Source of the DNA: Akkermansiaceae bacterium UBA5689
GTDB lineage: Bacteria; Verrucomicrobiota; Verrucomicrobiia; Verrucomicrobiales; Akkermansiaceae
Length of the DNA: 32,622 nucleotides
Reading direction: 5' to 3'
NCBI GenBank assembly: GCA_002420305.1
Contig: DIHT01000079.1
Span: forward strand, 1-32,622
Every line of letters starts with the position of its first letter. The stretch's first letter is position 1. A program made the position numbers and the translations under genes. Positions 25,594-32,622 of the stretch are shown in pieces. The notes beneath the pieces are model-generated. The model was given only the letters and a program-made list of their open reading frames with translations, was not told the origin of the DNA and ran no database searches.

Positions 25594-25857
25594 ATGAGCA
25601 TGGGTGCCATGCTCGATATGATGCAGCGGATGATGGGCCAGACTCCTGGACAAGGTCAGGGGGAACAAAAGGGCCAACCCGGCGAACAGGCGGGCGAAGG
25701 CCAGGAGGGCGAATCTGACTCCGCCAACAAGGAATTCACAGATGCCGGCAAAGGCAAGAAGGAGGAGCGCACTATTGGCAAAAAGGCCGGTAAGGCAGGG
25801 TCGCATCTCCCTCCCGAGTTCCAGAAAGCTCTCGACTCCTACAATAAGGGGCGCTGA
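25594..25857 (+). CDS. Downstream part of the split exported protein
   Basis: An 87-codon frame in the same phase as the preceding gene, 12 bases after its TGA. It begins with a Met-rich helix (MSMGAMLDMMQRMMGQ), then a Gly/Gln/Glu-rich low-complexity region, and ends with HLPPEFQKALDSYNKG, which reads like a conserved C-terminus. It has no signal peptide, so if made separately it would stay in the cytoplasm. That suggests it belongs to the upstream protein. Only a GGA directly before the ATG could serve the ribosome, so re-initiation or readthrough would be needed. Confidence 0.5.
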   Translation: MSMGAMLDMMQRMMGQTPGQGQGEQKGQPGEQAGEGQEGESDSANKEFTDAGKGKKEERTIGKKAGKAGSHLPPEFQKALDSYNKGR

Positions 25858-25862
25858 TCGCG

Positions 25863-26855
25863 ATGAGACCTTTTTCTTTGCTGGTCGCAGCTGTTTTGCT
25901 GGCGACCTCTCAGGCCGGACTGGCTCAGGCCTTACTACGGCGGCAGGACGACCCGATTCCACCGCAGGTGGACCAGATGTATGTCAAAGGGCTACGCTAT
26001 CTTGCGGGAAGCCAGACGGAAAATGGGAACTGGCCAGACCGAAACGGCAGTGAGCCGGGTGTTGTTGGGCTATGCGTGATGGCGTTCCTTGCGCATGGGG
26101 AAGACCCCAATCACGGACCCTATGCGCAAAATATCCGCAGAGGTATCGGCTTTATTCTCGAGAACCAGAACGAAACCAACGGTTACATCGGTTCAAGCAT
26201 GTATAACCACGGTTTTGCCACGCTCGCCTTGGCGGAGGCATACGGCGTCCTCAGGGAGGACAAGCTCGCCCCTGCCCTCAAGGAAGCGGTGGCCCTGATC
26301 CTCAGCGCACAGGAACGCAATAGCCGGGGCGCCTGGAGATACACTCCGGATAGTCAGGACGCCGACACAACTGTGACGGGAGCTCAGATGGTTGCCCTCT
26401 ACGCGGCGAGAAATGCGGGCATACCCGTACCTGAGGAAGCGCTCAAGAAGGGGCATGCGTTTATGAAAAGGTGCCGCGCATCAGACGGTGGTTACGGATA
26501 CACCTCGGCGGGTAGCGGCAAGCCCACTCTCACCGCCATCGGATCCCTCTGTCTCGCCCTCGCCAAGGAGAAAGACAACAAGGGCTACAAGGCCAGCCTT
26601 GGATATCTGGGCAAACGTCTGAACTATCGAGATCGTTTTTACCCTTATTATTTTGAATATTACATGTCGCAGGCCCTCTTTCATGCTGATGAGCAGGTAT
26701 GGCAGGAGTGGAATACAAAAAACATCCGCTACCTTTCCACTGTGCAAGCCCGCGATGGGAGCTGGCCCGGAAACAAGGGAGCCGCTTTCAGCACATCAGG
26801 CGCCCTTCTCTCAATGGCCCTGAACTACCGGTTTCTGCCGATTTATGAGAAGTAG
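25863..26855 (+). CDS. Exported alpha/alpha-toroid protein (prenyltransferase/squalene oxidase repeats)
   Basis: A 330-residue protein with a signal peptide (RPFSLLVAAVLLATSQAGLA). The mature part is a squalene-cyclase-like alpha/alpha barrel. QW motifs (Q-x3-G-x-W or close) occur at 51-57 (QTENGNW), 150-158 and 295-301 (QARDGSW). The catalytic DxDDT of true squalene-hopene cyclases is represented by DADTT (166-170), so cyclase activity is doubtful; the exported location also argues against it. It may instead bind or process a peptide or lipid in the periplasm. AAGGGG lies about 11 bases before the ATG. The gap to the previous gene is 5 bases, and the next gene starts inside its end. Confidence 0.82.
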   Translation: MRPFSLLVAAVLLATSQAGLAQALLRRQDDPIPPQVDQMYVKGLRYLAGSQTENGNWPDRNGSEPGVVGLCVMAFLAHGEDPNHGPYAQNIRRGIGFILENQNETNGYIGSSMYNHGFATLALAEAYGVLREDKLAPALKEAVALILSAQERNSRGAWRYTPDSQDADTTVTGAQMVALYAARNAGIPVPEEALKKGHAFMKRCRASDGGYGYTSAGSGKPTLTAIGSLCLALAKEKDNKGYKASLGYLGKRLNYRDRFYPYYFEYYMSQALFHADEQVWQEWNTKNIRYLSTVQARDGSWPGNKGAAFSTSGALLSMALNYRFLPIYEK

Positions 26856-28407
26856 CCATCTAACGGAGTGCGGTTCCCCTCTTCGTGTAACCACTGTTGC
26901 ACTAGCTCTGGGGCTTACCCTCTCATCCTCATTGCCCGGTCAAAATTCGGACCAGCATGAAGACCTTCTCCGGTTTCGTAATGGAGACTCTTTGCACGGC
27001 GCCTTTCTTGGCCTCGGCGATGGAGAGTTACGTTGGCGCCACTCGGAAGCCGTCGAACCGATCACCCTACGAACCGACAAGATCCGCAGACTTTCCTTCC
27101 ACGGAGGCCGCGCCCGCAAAAACTTGCGTAGCCCTTCCTTCGTCGAACTGTCGGACGGCGATCGAATCCCAGGAACGCTAGTGAGCCTGGGCCCGGAAAG
27201 ATTAGAAATCGATACGGAGTTCGCGGGGCGAGTGTCGATTCCCCGGGAATTTGTCAGCCAGATCGCGCCAGCTCCCCATGGAGGACACGTTCAATATATT
27301 GGCCCCTTCAGCGATGGTGAATGGAATATCATCACCCCTCCGGACCTCCCTGCTACCGACAACCCAGAAGAGAACCCTGAGGAGAACAAGGAGGAAGCCG
27401 AGGAACAGGATCCTCCAGAGGCCCCATGGGTCTTCAGCGGTGGAGCATACTACAGCAACGGACAACTCCCTATCGCTGTGGATACACATGCCGGGGATCG
27501 TTCCCGGATTCGCTTCACCTTGGCATGGCGTAACCGTCTCAATACAGCAATTGCATTCCACGCCACCATGGAAAGGCCAGATCAGGCCAACGAGGAGGGA
27601 GACGAGAAAGAGAATGACGAAAAGCGCAAGCAGGCGCCGAATGCAGGCTCCAAGTTCAAAGAGGGATTCGCTTATACCTACGGGCATAGCTACGTCCTGA
27701 CTATCTACTCCAATTATGCCCAAATCTACCGCTGTGACTTTACTGAGGATGGCAATGCGGACATCGACCGCCTCTCCAACTCCAGCGCCAACCTGCGCCT
27801 CGACGAAGCAGGTCAGGCCGAGTTTGAGATTCGTTGTGACCGGCCTGCTGGCACCATAGCCCTCTTTGCCAATGGCAGATTTGTCAGCCAGTGGACTGAC
27901 AGACAGGGATACGTTGGCAGTGGATCACACCTTGCCTTCGCTTCCCAGAACTCCTCAGCTCGGCTCCGTATATCTGACGTCCTCGTGACCGGCTGGAACG
28001 GCATGATGGACAGTGCCCAAAGCATGGAGACCGAGGACCGAGACGTGGTTCTCCTGACCAACGGCACGGATCGGTTTTCCGGCAAGCTGGAATCACTTCA
28101 GGATGGGCAGTTTCTGATCAAGGGAACCTACGCCGAAATGAAGGTTCCCGCTGACGAAATTCAGGAAATTCGCCTGGCGTCTTCCAACCAGACGGAGGAA
28201 GACGAAGAATGGGCGAGTCGGCAGCGGCTACGCCTCCTTCTGAAGCCTCACGGGCGCTTGACGCTTTCCCCGATTAAGGCAAACGCTGATACCCTGAGAG
28301 GGCGCCACCCCGCCCTCGGTGAAATTAACCTTAATCTCCGCTATGCGGGCCTGATGGAATTCTCTTTTGGATCAAGCATCTTGGACTCATGGGACGACGA
28401 CTACTGA
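26845..28407 (+). CDS. Exported LamG-like protein with beta repeats, paralogue 1 of 3
   Basis: A 520-residue exported protein (signal peptide about 12-32). The N-terminal part has two short beta repeats of about 45 residues: LLRFRNGDSLHGAFLGLG (41-58) and VELSDGDRIPGTLVSLG (100-116), the second leading to YIGP. An acidic Pro-rich linker (about 172-194) precedes a LamG/DUF1080-like domain with IRFTLAWRNRLNTAIAFHA and a charged insert. Two further repeats close the protein (LLTNGTDRFSGKLESLQDG and a last one ending GEINLNLRY). The start overlaps the toroid gene stop by 11 bases, so translation is coupled. It is homologous in layout to the next two genes. Possible carbohydrate or protein binding; function unknown. 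Confidence 0.72.
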   Translation: MRSSHLTECGSPLRVTTVALALGLTLSSSLPGQNSDQHEDLLRFRNGDSLHGAFLGLGDGELRWRHSEAVEPITLRTDKIRRLSFHGGRARKNLRSPSFVELSDGDRIPGTLVSLGPERLEIDTEFAGRVSIPREFVSQIAPAPHGGHVQYIGPFSDGEWNIITPPDLPATDNPEENPEENKEEAEEQDPPEAPWVFSGGAYYSNGQLPIAVDTHAGDRSRIRFTLAWRNRLNTAIAFHATMERPDQANEEGDEKENDEKRKQAPNAGSKFKEGFAYTYGHSYVLTIYSNYAQIYRCDFTEDGNADIDRLSNSSANLRLDEAGQAEFEIRCDRPAGTIALFANGRFVSQWTDRQGYVGSGSHLAFASQNSSARLRISDVLVTGWNGMMDSAQSMETEDRDVVLLTNGTDRFSGKLESLQDGQFLIKGTYAEMKVPADEIQEIRLASSNQTEEDEEWASRQRLRLLLKPHGRLTLSPIKANADTLRGRHPALGEINLNLRYAGLMEFSFGSSILDSWDDDY

Positions 28408-29732
28408 TGACCTCAATTTTCAAACCTGCTGGTATGGCAGCCCTCGCCCTGCTTCTTGTCCTTCCGGTGCTCTCTGCGGAGGACAAACTGGAACTGAACG
28501 ATGGAAGCGTCCTTAGCGGCAAGGTTCTTTCTATTCAGGGAAATGACAAGGTCGTCCTTGATTCCAATCTCAGCGAAGAGCCGATACACCTCAGAGCCCA
28601 GTCTCTAAGCTCAATCAACTTTCGCAAAGATATCGAAAACCCTAACAAGGCTCCCCAGCTCCTCCATCTCGTGAATGGAGATGTGTTACCGGGAACTCTC
28701 CATAATCTCGATAGTAAGGAGGTCAGCTTTCTGACCGGATATGCCAATGAGCTGACTATTCCCCGCAACTATGTGCGCTCCATTGACTTTGGTGTTACCC
28801 CTCAAAAACTTGTCTACTCTGGACCGAAGCCCATCACCGAGTGGAGTGATAATGACGACTGGGAATGGGAAAACGGAAGTCTTACCTGCAACACCAGCGG
28901 CACAATTGCCGCAGAGGGCGTTCTCCCACGACAGTTCATCCTGCGATTCCGATTAGAATGGGAGAACGATCCTAATTTCCGAATCTACTTTTGTGATGAT
29001 TTCCTGAAGCGAACGGGGAATGCCGACAGATATTACTTCGAGGTAAATTCAATGGGCTCGCAGCTGAAAAGGCAGACCACCATGGGCGGGCGCCGCTGGC
29101 ATACTCTGGCGCAATCACATCAGAAGCCCCGCGAATACCCAAGCCGCGCAATCGACGTTGAATTACGTGTGAACCGGGACAGCCGGCAAATTTACCTCTA
29201 CCTGAACAGCGAGAAAATCCAACGCACTCCTGACCCTATCGACAGCTTTCCTACAGGGACCGGGATCATGCTCCAAAGCCAGGCGGGTGGCGACTTAAAG
29301 AACATTGTCAGCGATCTTGAAATCTACGAGTGGGACGCCGTCACCGAACTTCGGCGCGATGAAGGGCACGAGGATCCTGAAACCGACGGGCTGGTTGACG
29401 TAGAAGGGCAGCACCTCAGTGGGTCTGCGCTTCAACTCCAGCAAGACGCGCAGGGTGATCGCATCATTTTTGAAAGCCGCTTCAACAAACAACCCCTTGA
29501 AGTTCAAACCTCGAGAATCTCCTCTCTCTACTTCAAGGATTCCCCACAAGCGCCCGAAGGACAGGCTCCGGTTGAACTCTCTCTTACCGGCGGAGGATCC
29601 CTGCAGTGTGCCAGCCTGGAAATGAAAGACGCCTCGATTGTAGCAACACACCCACTCCTTGGACAATTAACTCTCGACCGAAGCACCCTTAAGCGTCTGG
29701 CGATTGGGGCCTCCGAGAACAACGGATCATGA
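28407..29732 (+). CDS. Exported LamG-like protein with beta repeats, paralogue 2 of 3
   Basis: A 441-residue exported protein; signal peptide MAALALLLVLPVLSAED follows a short basic N-terminus. The same plan as its neighbours: two N-terminal beta repeats (LELNDGSVLSGKVLSIQG, LHLVNGDVLPGTLHNLD), the LVYSGP junction near 135-140, a LamG-like middle (RQFILRFRLEWENDPNFRIY) and two weaker C-terminal repeats. ATG 28407 shares its A with the upstream TGA (TGATG), a classic coupling overlap; an ATG at 28389 would add six residues. The gene ends in an ATGA overlap with paralogue 3. It differs from its neighbours at most positions, so the duplication is old. Confidence 0.7.
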   Translation: MTSIFKPAGMAALALLLVLPVLSAEDKLELNDGSVLSGKVLSIQGNDKVVLDSNLSEEPIHLRAQSLSSINFRKDIENPNKAPQLLHLVNGDVLPGTLHNLDSKEVSFLTGYANELTIPRNYVRSIDFGVTPQKLVYSGPKPITEWSDNDDWEWENGSLTCNTSGTIAAEGVLPRQFILRFRLEWENDPNFRIYFCDDFLKRTGNADRYYFEVNSMGSQLKRQTTMGGRRWHTLAQSHQKPREYPSRAIDVELRVNRDSRQIYLYLNSEKIQRTPDPIDSFPTGTGIMLQSQAGGDLKNIVSDLEIYEWDAVTELRRDEGHEDPETDGLVDVEGQHLSGSALQLQQDAQGDRIIFESRFNKQPLEVQTSRISSLYFKDSPQAPEGQAPVELSLTGGGSLQCASLEMKDASIVATHPLLGQLTLDRSTLKRLAIGASENNGS

Positions 29733-31129
29733 AGAAGTTCCTCCTATTAATCCCCTTCCTTTCGGCGATCGCTCTCGGACAACAGAAACCCGGGAAAGAA
29801 GATGCAGGCAATTCCGATCTCCCAGTGGAGTCTGATTCAGTAGCGGGATTCCTCACCTTTGCCAACGAGGACAAAATAAGCGGCAGCCCCGAGGGAATTG
29901 ACGAGGACGGAAATCTCCGCTGGAACGCTGGATTTCTCCACCAGCCTATCCCTGTCAAACCATCCTCCCTGCTGGAGATGCGGCTGGAAGGAGGAGCTTC
30001 ATTACAAGACGCGAATGACCACCAAGCCCTTCTCCTCCTTACCAATGGAGATACCCTGCGTGGCCAGCTTGACGCCCTCGATGACGAGCACGTGACTCTG
30101 CAAACATGGTACGGCGGCCCTCTCAAAATTCGGCGGACGATGGCTTCGGACCTTGAAATTCAACGGGCGAATCAGACGGTGTATTCGGGACCAGAAGACT
30201 TTGATTCGTGGATCATCGAAGGAGAAAAGGACGCCTGGAGTCTCAATGCCGGGAGCCTTTCATCCAATAAGGGGGCCGGCATCGCCAGAGAAATCAAGAC
30301 CCCTGACCGCTGCCGCATCCAGTTTGATCTGGCCTGGAGAAACTCTCTTCGATTTCGCGTTCTCCTCCTTTCTGACAAAGGGTCGACCACTCAGCCTGAC
30401 AATTGTTACGACTTGGTCTGTCAACGCCGCTTTGTCTACCTCAGAAAGCGCTGGATTGATGGAGCTTCGGGAGGGTCCAAGATCGTCGGCCAGGCAAACA
30501 TCCCCGAGCTTGCGGAAAAGGAGAGTGTCCGGTTCGAGTTCTATATCGACCGCAAGGAGGGAACGATCGCACTCTACATCGACGGAAGACAGGCGCAGGT
30601 ATGGAGCGACGAGAATCCGAAGGCAGGGTCCTTTGGAAACTGGCTCCATTTCATCTCGGAGGACTTTTACAAGGTCAAGGTGAGCCGCATCAGGGCCAGC
30701 CCTTGGAAAGGAGAATTGCCGGACACCGTGCAGCTCGAGGCCGATCCGGAAGAGGACGAGTTGGAGGGACAGAAAATTCGCCTCCAGAACGGTGACACCG
30801 TGATAGGCAATGTCGGGCTGATCAAGGATGGCGTGCTTGCGGTGGAGACGCCGTTTTGCAAGATGAACATCCCCGTCGACCGGATGCGCACGATTGATCT
30901 CACTGAAGGTGATTACGAAGAGCCGATTCGCAAGAAGGGAGACGTCAGAGGCTGGCTGAGGGAGGGAGGCCGTATTACCTTCCGCCTCGACGCCTTTTCC
31001 AAGGACACCTTGACGGGTTACAGTCAAACATTTGGCAACGTAGAGTTCAAACTCAGCGCCTTCTCGAGATTGGAGTTTAACATCTACAATGAAGAGTTTG
31101 AGGCCCTCCGGGGGGGCAGTAACTGGTAA
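29729..31129 (+). CDS. Exported LamG-like protein with beta repeats, paralogue 3 of 3
   Basis: A 466-residue exported protein (signal peptide KKFLLLIPFLSAIALGQ). The first repeat is degenerate (GFLTFANEDKISGSPEGID). The second is clear (LLLLTNGDTLRGQLDALDD, 101-119) and leads to VYSGP (151-155). The central LamG-like domain has CRIQFDLAWRNSLRFRVLLL and a DRKEGTIALYIDGRQAQVW strand pair. The C-terminal repeats are IRLQNGDTVIGNVGLIKDG and one ending GNVEFKLSAFSRLEFN. The ATG overlaps the upstream TGA (ATGA), so it is co-translated. It is last in the run and converges with the sigma factor gene. Confidence 0.72.
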   Translation: MKKFLLLIPFLSAIALGQQKPGKEDAGNSDLPVESDSVAGFLTFANEDKISGSPEGIDEDGNLRWNAGFLHQPIPVKPSSLLEMRLEGGASLQDANDHQALLLLTNGDTLRGQLDALDDEHVTLQTWYGGPLKIRRTMASDLEIQRANQTVYSGPEDFDSWIIEGEKDAWSLNAGSLSSNKGAGIAREIKTPDRCRIQFDLAWRNSLRFRVLLLSDKGSTTQPDNCYDLVCQRRFVYLRKRWIDGASGGSKIVGQANIPELAEKESVRFEFYIDRKEGTIALYIDGRQAQVWSDENPKAGSFGNWLHFISEDFYKVKVSRIRASPWKGELPDTVQLEADPEEDELEGQKIRLQNGDTVIGNVGLIKDGVLAVETPFCKMNIPVDRMRTIDLTEGDYEEPIRKKGDVRGWLREGGRITFRLDAFSKDTLTGYSQTFGNVEFKLSAFSRLEFNIYNEEFEALRGGSNW

Positions 31130-31145
31130 ATCGATTCCTTCCCGG

Positions 31146-31176
31146 AGGCTACCACCTCATGGCTCGGTGGGTGCCT
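31146..31176 (+). terminator. Possible terminator between convergent genes
   Basis: AGGCTACCACC (31146-31156) pairs with GGTGGGTGCCT (31166-31176) at nine of eleven positions around a 9-base loop, followed by pyrimidine-rich CTTCTCTCCC. It sits between the stops at 31129 (+) and 31189 (-). Weak for lack of a true T run. Confidence 0.35.
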
Positions 31177-31188
31177 GCTTCTCTCCCT

Positions 31189-32031
31189 TCATACCGCCTT
31201 CGGCAAAGGCTTCTCTTTCTTCCTGAGTGCAGCCCTCATCTTTTTTACCGCCAGGTTTTGAAGCTGTCGTATGCGCTCTCGAGTGACACCTAACTCCCCT
31301 CCCACCTCTTCCAAGGTCCTCGATTCAATACCGTCCAGGCCAAATCGCTCCTCAATGATTTGGCGCTCTCTCGGATCCAGCACCGCAAGAAGATCCTCCA
31401 GCTGGTCATGAATATTCTTGGCGACCAGAGTGTCCAGCGGACTCAGCGCCTTCTCATCTCCAATCACATCTCCAAGGCCGACGGTATCATCTTCATTAAC
31501 GGGTGCATCTAGAGAGACTGGCCTCTGCGAGGCCCGTGTCAGAAGAGACAACTTTCGCCGCGGGAGACCTAGCTCTTCCGAGAGCTCTTCCTCGGAGGGC
31601 TCCCGACCAAGACACTCCGACAGAAGCGCTGAGATTCTTCTCATCTTCGCTATTTTATCCACCATGTGGATGGGCAATCTGATGGTCTTACTCTGGTTGG
31701 CGAGGGCTCGCTTGATAGACTGTTTGATCCACCACGAACCATAGGTGCTCAGCTTTCCTCCTTTCGCCGGGTCGAAACGTTCAACCGCTTTCATCAAACC
31801 TATGTTTCCCTCCGAAATCAGGTCTGCCAGGGGCAACCCGTATCCAGAATAGTCCTGCGCGATTTTCACCACCAAGCGAAGGTTCGCCTTGATCATCGTG
31901 GCACGAGCTCGCTCATCTCCAGCTTTGATTCGGGCCGCCAATGCGACCTCCTCTGCAGCGGTGAGAAGCTCTGTTTGGGTGATCTCACGTAAATACACTC
32001 GCAAGCTACTGTCTGAGTCAATTCTGGCCAT
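31189..32031 (-). CDS. RpoD-family sigma factor (group 2-like)
   Basis: A 280-residue sigma70-family factor that directs RNA polymerase to promoters. Regions run in order: 1.2 (DSSLRVYLREITQTELLT), 2 (about 45-112, with DLISEGNIGLMKAVERFD and the -10-reading STYGSWWIKQSIKRAL), 3 (about 115-195) and 4 (about 205-270, with LDPRERQIIEERFGLDG and the helix-turn-helix TLEEVGGELGVTRERIRQLQ). Region 1.1 and the non-conserved domain of primary RpoD are missing, so it is probably a group 2, RpoS-like alternative factor. I withhold a gene name. ATG 32031 fits the family better than 32088. Only a weak AAGAAAG precedes it. Confidence 0.88.
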   Translation of the reverse strand: MARIDSDSSLRVYLREITQTELLTAAEEVALAARIKAGDERARATMIKANLRLVVKIAQDYSGYGLPLADLISEGNIGLMKAVERFDPAKGGKLSTYGSWWIKQSIKRALANQSKTIRLPIHMVDKIAKMRRISALLSECLGREPSEEELSEELGLPRRKLSLLTRASQRPVSLDAPVNEDDTVGLGDVIGDEKALSPLDTLVAKNIHDQLEDLLAVLDPRERQIIEERFGLDGIESRTLEEVGGELGVTRERIRQLQNLAVKKMRAALRKKEKPLPKAV

Positions 32032-32622
32032 TGTTCTACTTTCTTGATGCTCGTTGACGGTCCAAAGCAGGAAGCGAGCCGCTGTCACTACTATGTAAAC
32101 TTTTGATCCCTACTACTACACAGCGCACACCCTCCCCAGTCCAGAACCCTCATCCAAAATCCCCTGCTGAAGTCAGAGAGAGATCGGATTTCGAAACAAC
32201 CTGATCACTAGAAGGTTATGGGTTTCCTTGACCATCCAGAGGATGATTCCACACGAAGTCCCCACTGCAGACGGGTTACTGATGAACCGCTCTGAGCCGT
32301 GACCACGCCCCGACCTATCCCCCTCCCCCCACAACCTGCTTCCTGCACATTTGTACCCTGTGCGTGCATCGCACCATGGATCCTGCTCAGGGATGGGCGT
32401 CTCTCTTATTTTAGTGGATGTGCATTGGTATCAGTCTTTTCAACTTTGCGATTACAGTATTTGTGAGCTAGTTCGCCGGATTTGACGGTTGCTTCGTGCT
32501 GATTCCGGCCATTCCGGCACCAAAATGCCACGACGGCAGCCCGCTAGACTTAGTCGAAAGCTAGCCCCATGACTCGGGATTCTCGAGGTTCCGGAGTCGT
32601 GCCGGATTTGTGACGGATTTGT
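32032..32622. other. 591-base non-coding stretch at right edge
   Basis: It contains the sigma-factor promoter region (minus strand), but I cannot place the hexamers. No gene, tRNA or known structured RNA is recognisable. GTGCG-TGCAT-CGCAC (32360-32374) is a small hairpin. From about 32470 the sequence becomes repetitive: ATTCCGGC twice (32502-32509, 32511-32518), GCCGGATTTG at 32475 and 32601, and CGGATTTGT twice at 32603-32622, cut by the window end. Confidence 0.45.

Overview
The window (32,622 bp, moderately GC-rich) reads as chromosomal DNA of a Verrucomicrobiota bacterium, with related PVC lineages less likely. The pointers are: a secreted DUF1549/DUF1553 protein next to a Tat-exported DUF1501 protein; a Tat-exported Gfo/Idh/MocA oxidoreductase; a VC_2705-type sodium:solute symporter with its DUF4212 small subunit; a run of Sec-exported proteins with DUF4175-like, squalene-cyclase-like and LamG-like architectures; and very few start codons with a usable Shine-Dalgarno sequence. 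I see no prophage, IS element, CRISPR array, rRNA or tRNA.

Layout. 1-1664 (-): two-gene symporter operon, cut by the left edge. 1799-5754 (+): acyl-ACP/acyl-CoA synthetase fused to a degenerate acyltransferase domain, a MidA-type methyltransferase and an exported L,D-transpeptidase. 5877-8078 (+): ribosomal protein bL9 and replicative helicase DnaB. 8234-12262 (+): DUF1549/DUF1553 and DUF1501 exported pair, closed by a strong bidirectional terminator. 12375-13664 (-): Gfo/Idh/MocA oxidoreductase. 14035-14550 (+): small exported protein. 14773-16980 (-): LolA-like exported protein and asparaginyl-tRNA synthetase. 17225-18217 (+): winged-helix plus decayed PD-(D/E)XK protein. 18247-20121 (-): DNA polymerase III delta' subunit and FabG. 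20584-22155 (+): DUF3108 protein and a metallo-beta-lactamase-fold hydrolase. 22315-31129 (+): a tightly packed run of exported or membrane proteins. 31189-32031 (-): a short RpoD-family sigma factor, followed by about 590 bp of non-coding sequence.

The most notable part is 22315-31129. A DUF4175-like membrane protein with a long coiled coil is followed by a small exported helical protein interrupted by an in-frame TGA, an alpha/alpha-toroid protein with QW motifs, and three tandem paralogues. I read the paralogues as two short beta repeats, a LamG-like domain, then two more beta repeats. The last three genes are joined to each other and to the toroid gene by stop/start overlaps of 1 to 11 bases, so the proteins are probably made together and act together in the cell envelope. 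A nested inverted repeat (22188-22247) lies in the leader of this run. Similar gene sets in Planctomycetes and Verrucomicrobia tend to sit beside MoxR/DUF58/BatA genes, but none of those is present here.

Other points of interest are three proteins with altered catalytic motifs: the PlsC-like domain at 1799, the nuclease-like protein at 17225 and the toroid's DADTT in place of DxDDT. There are also several inverted repeats near gene starts.
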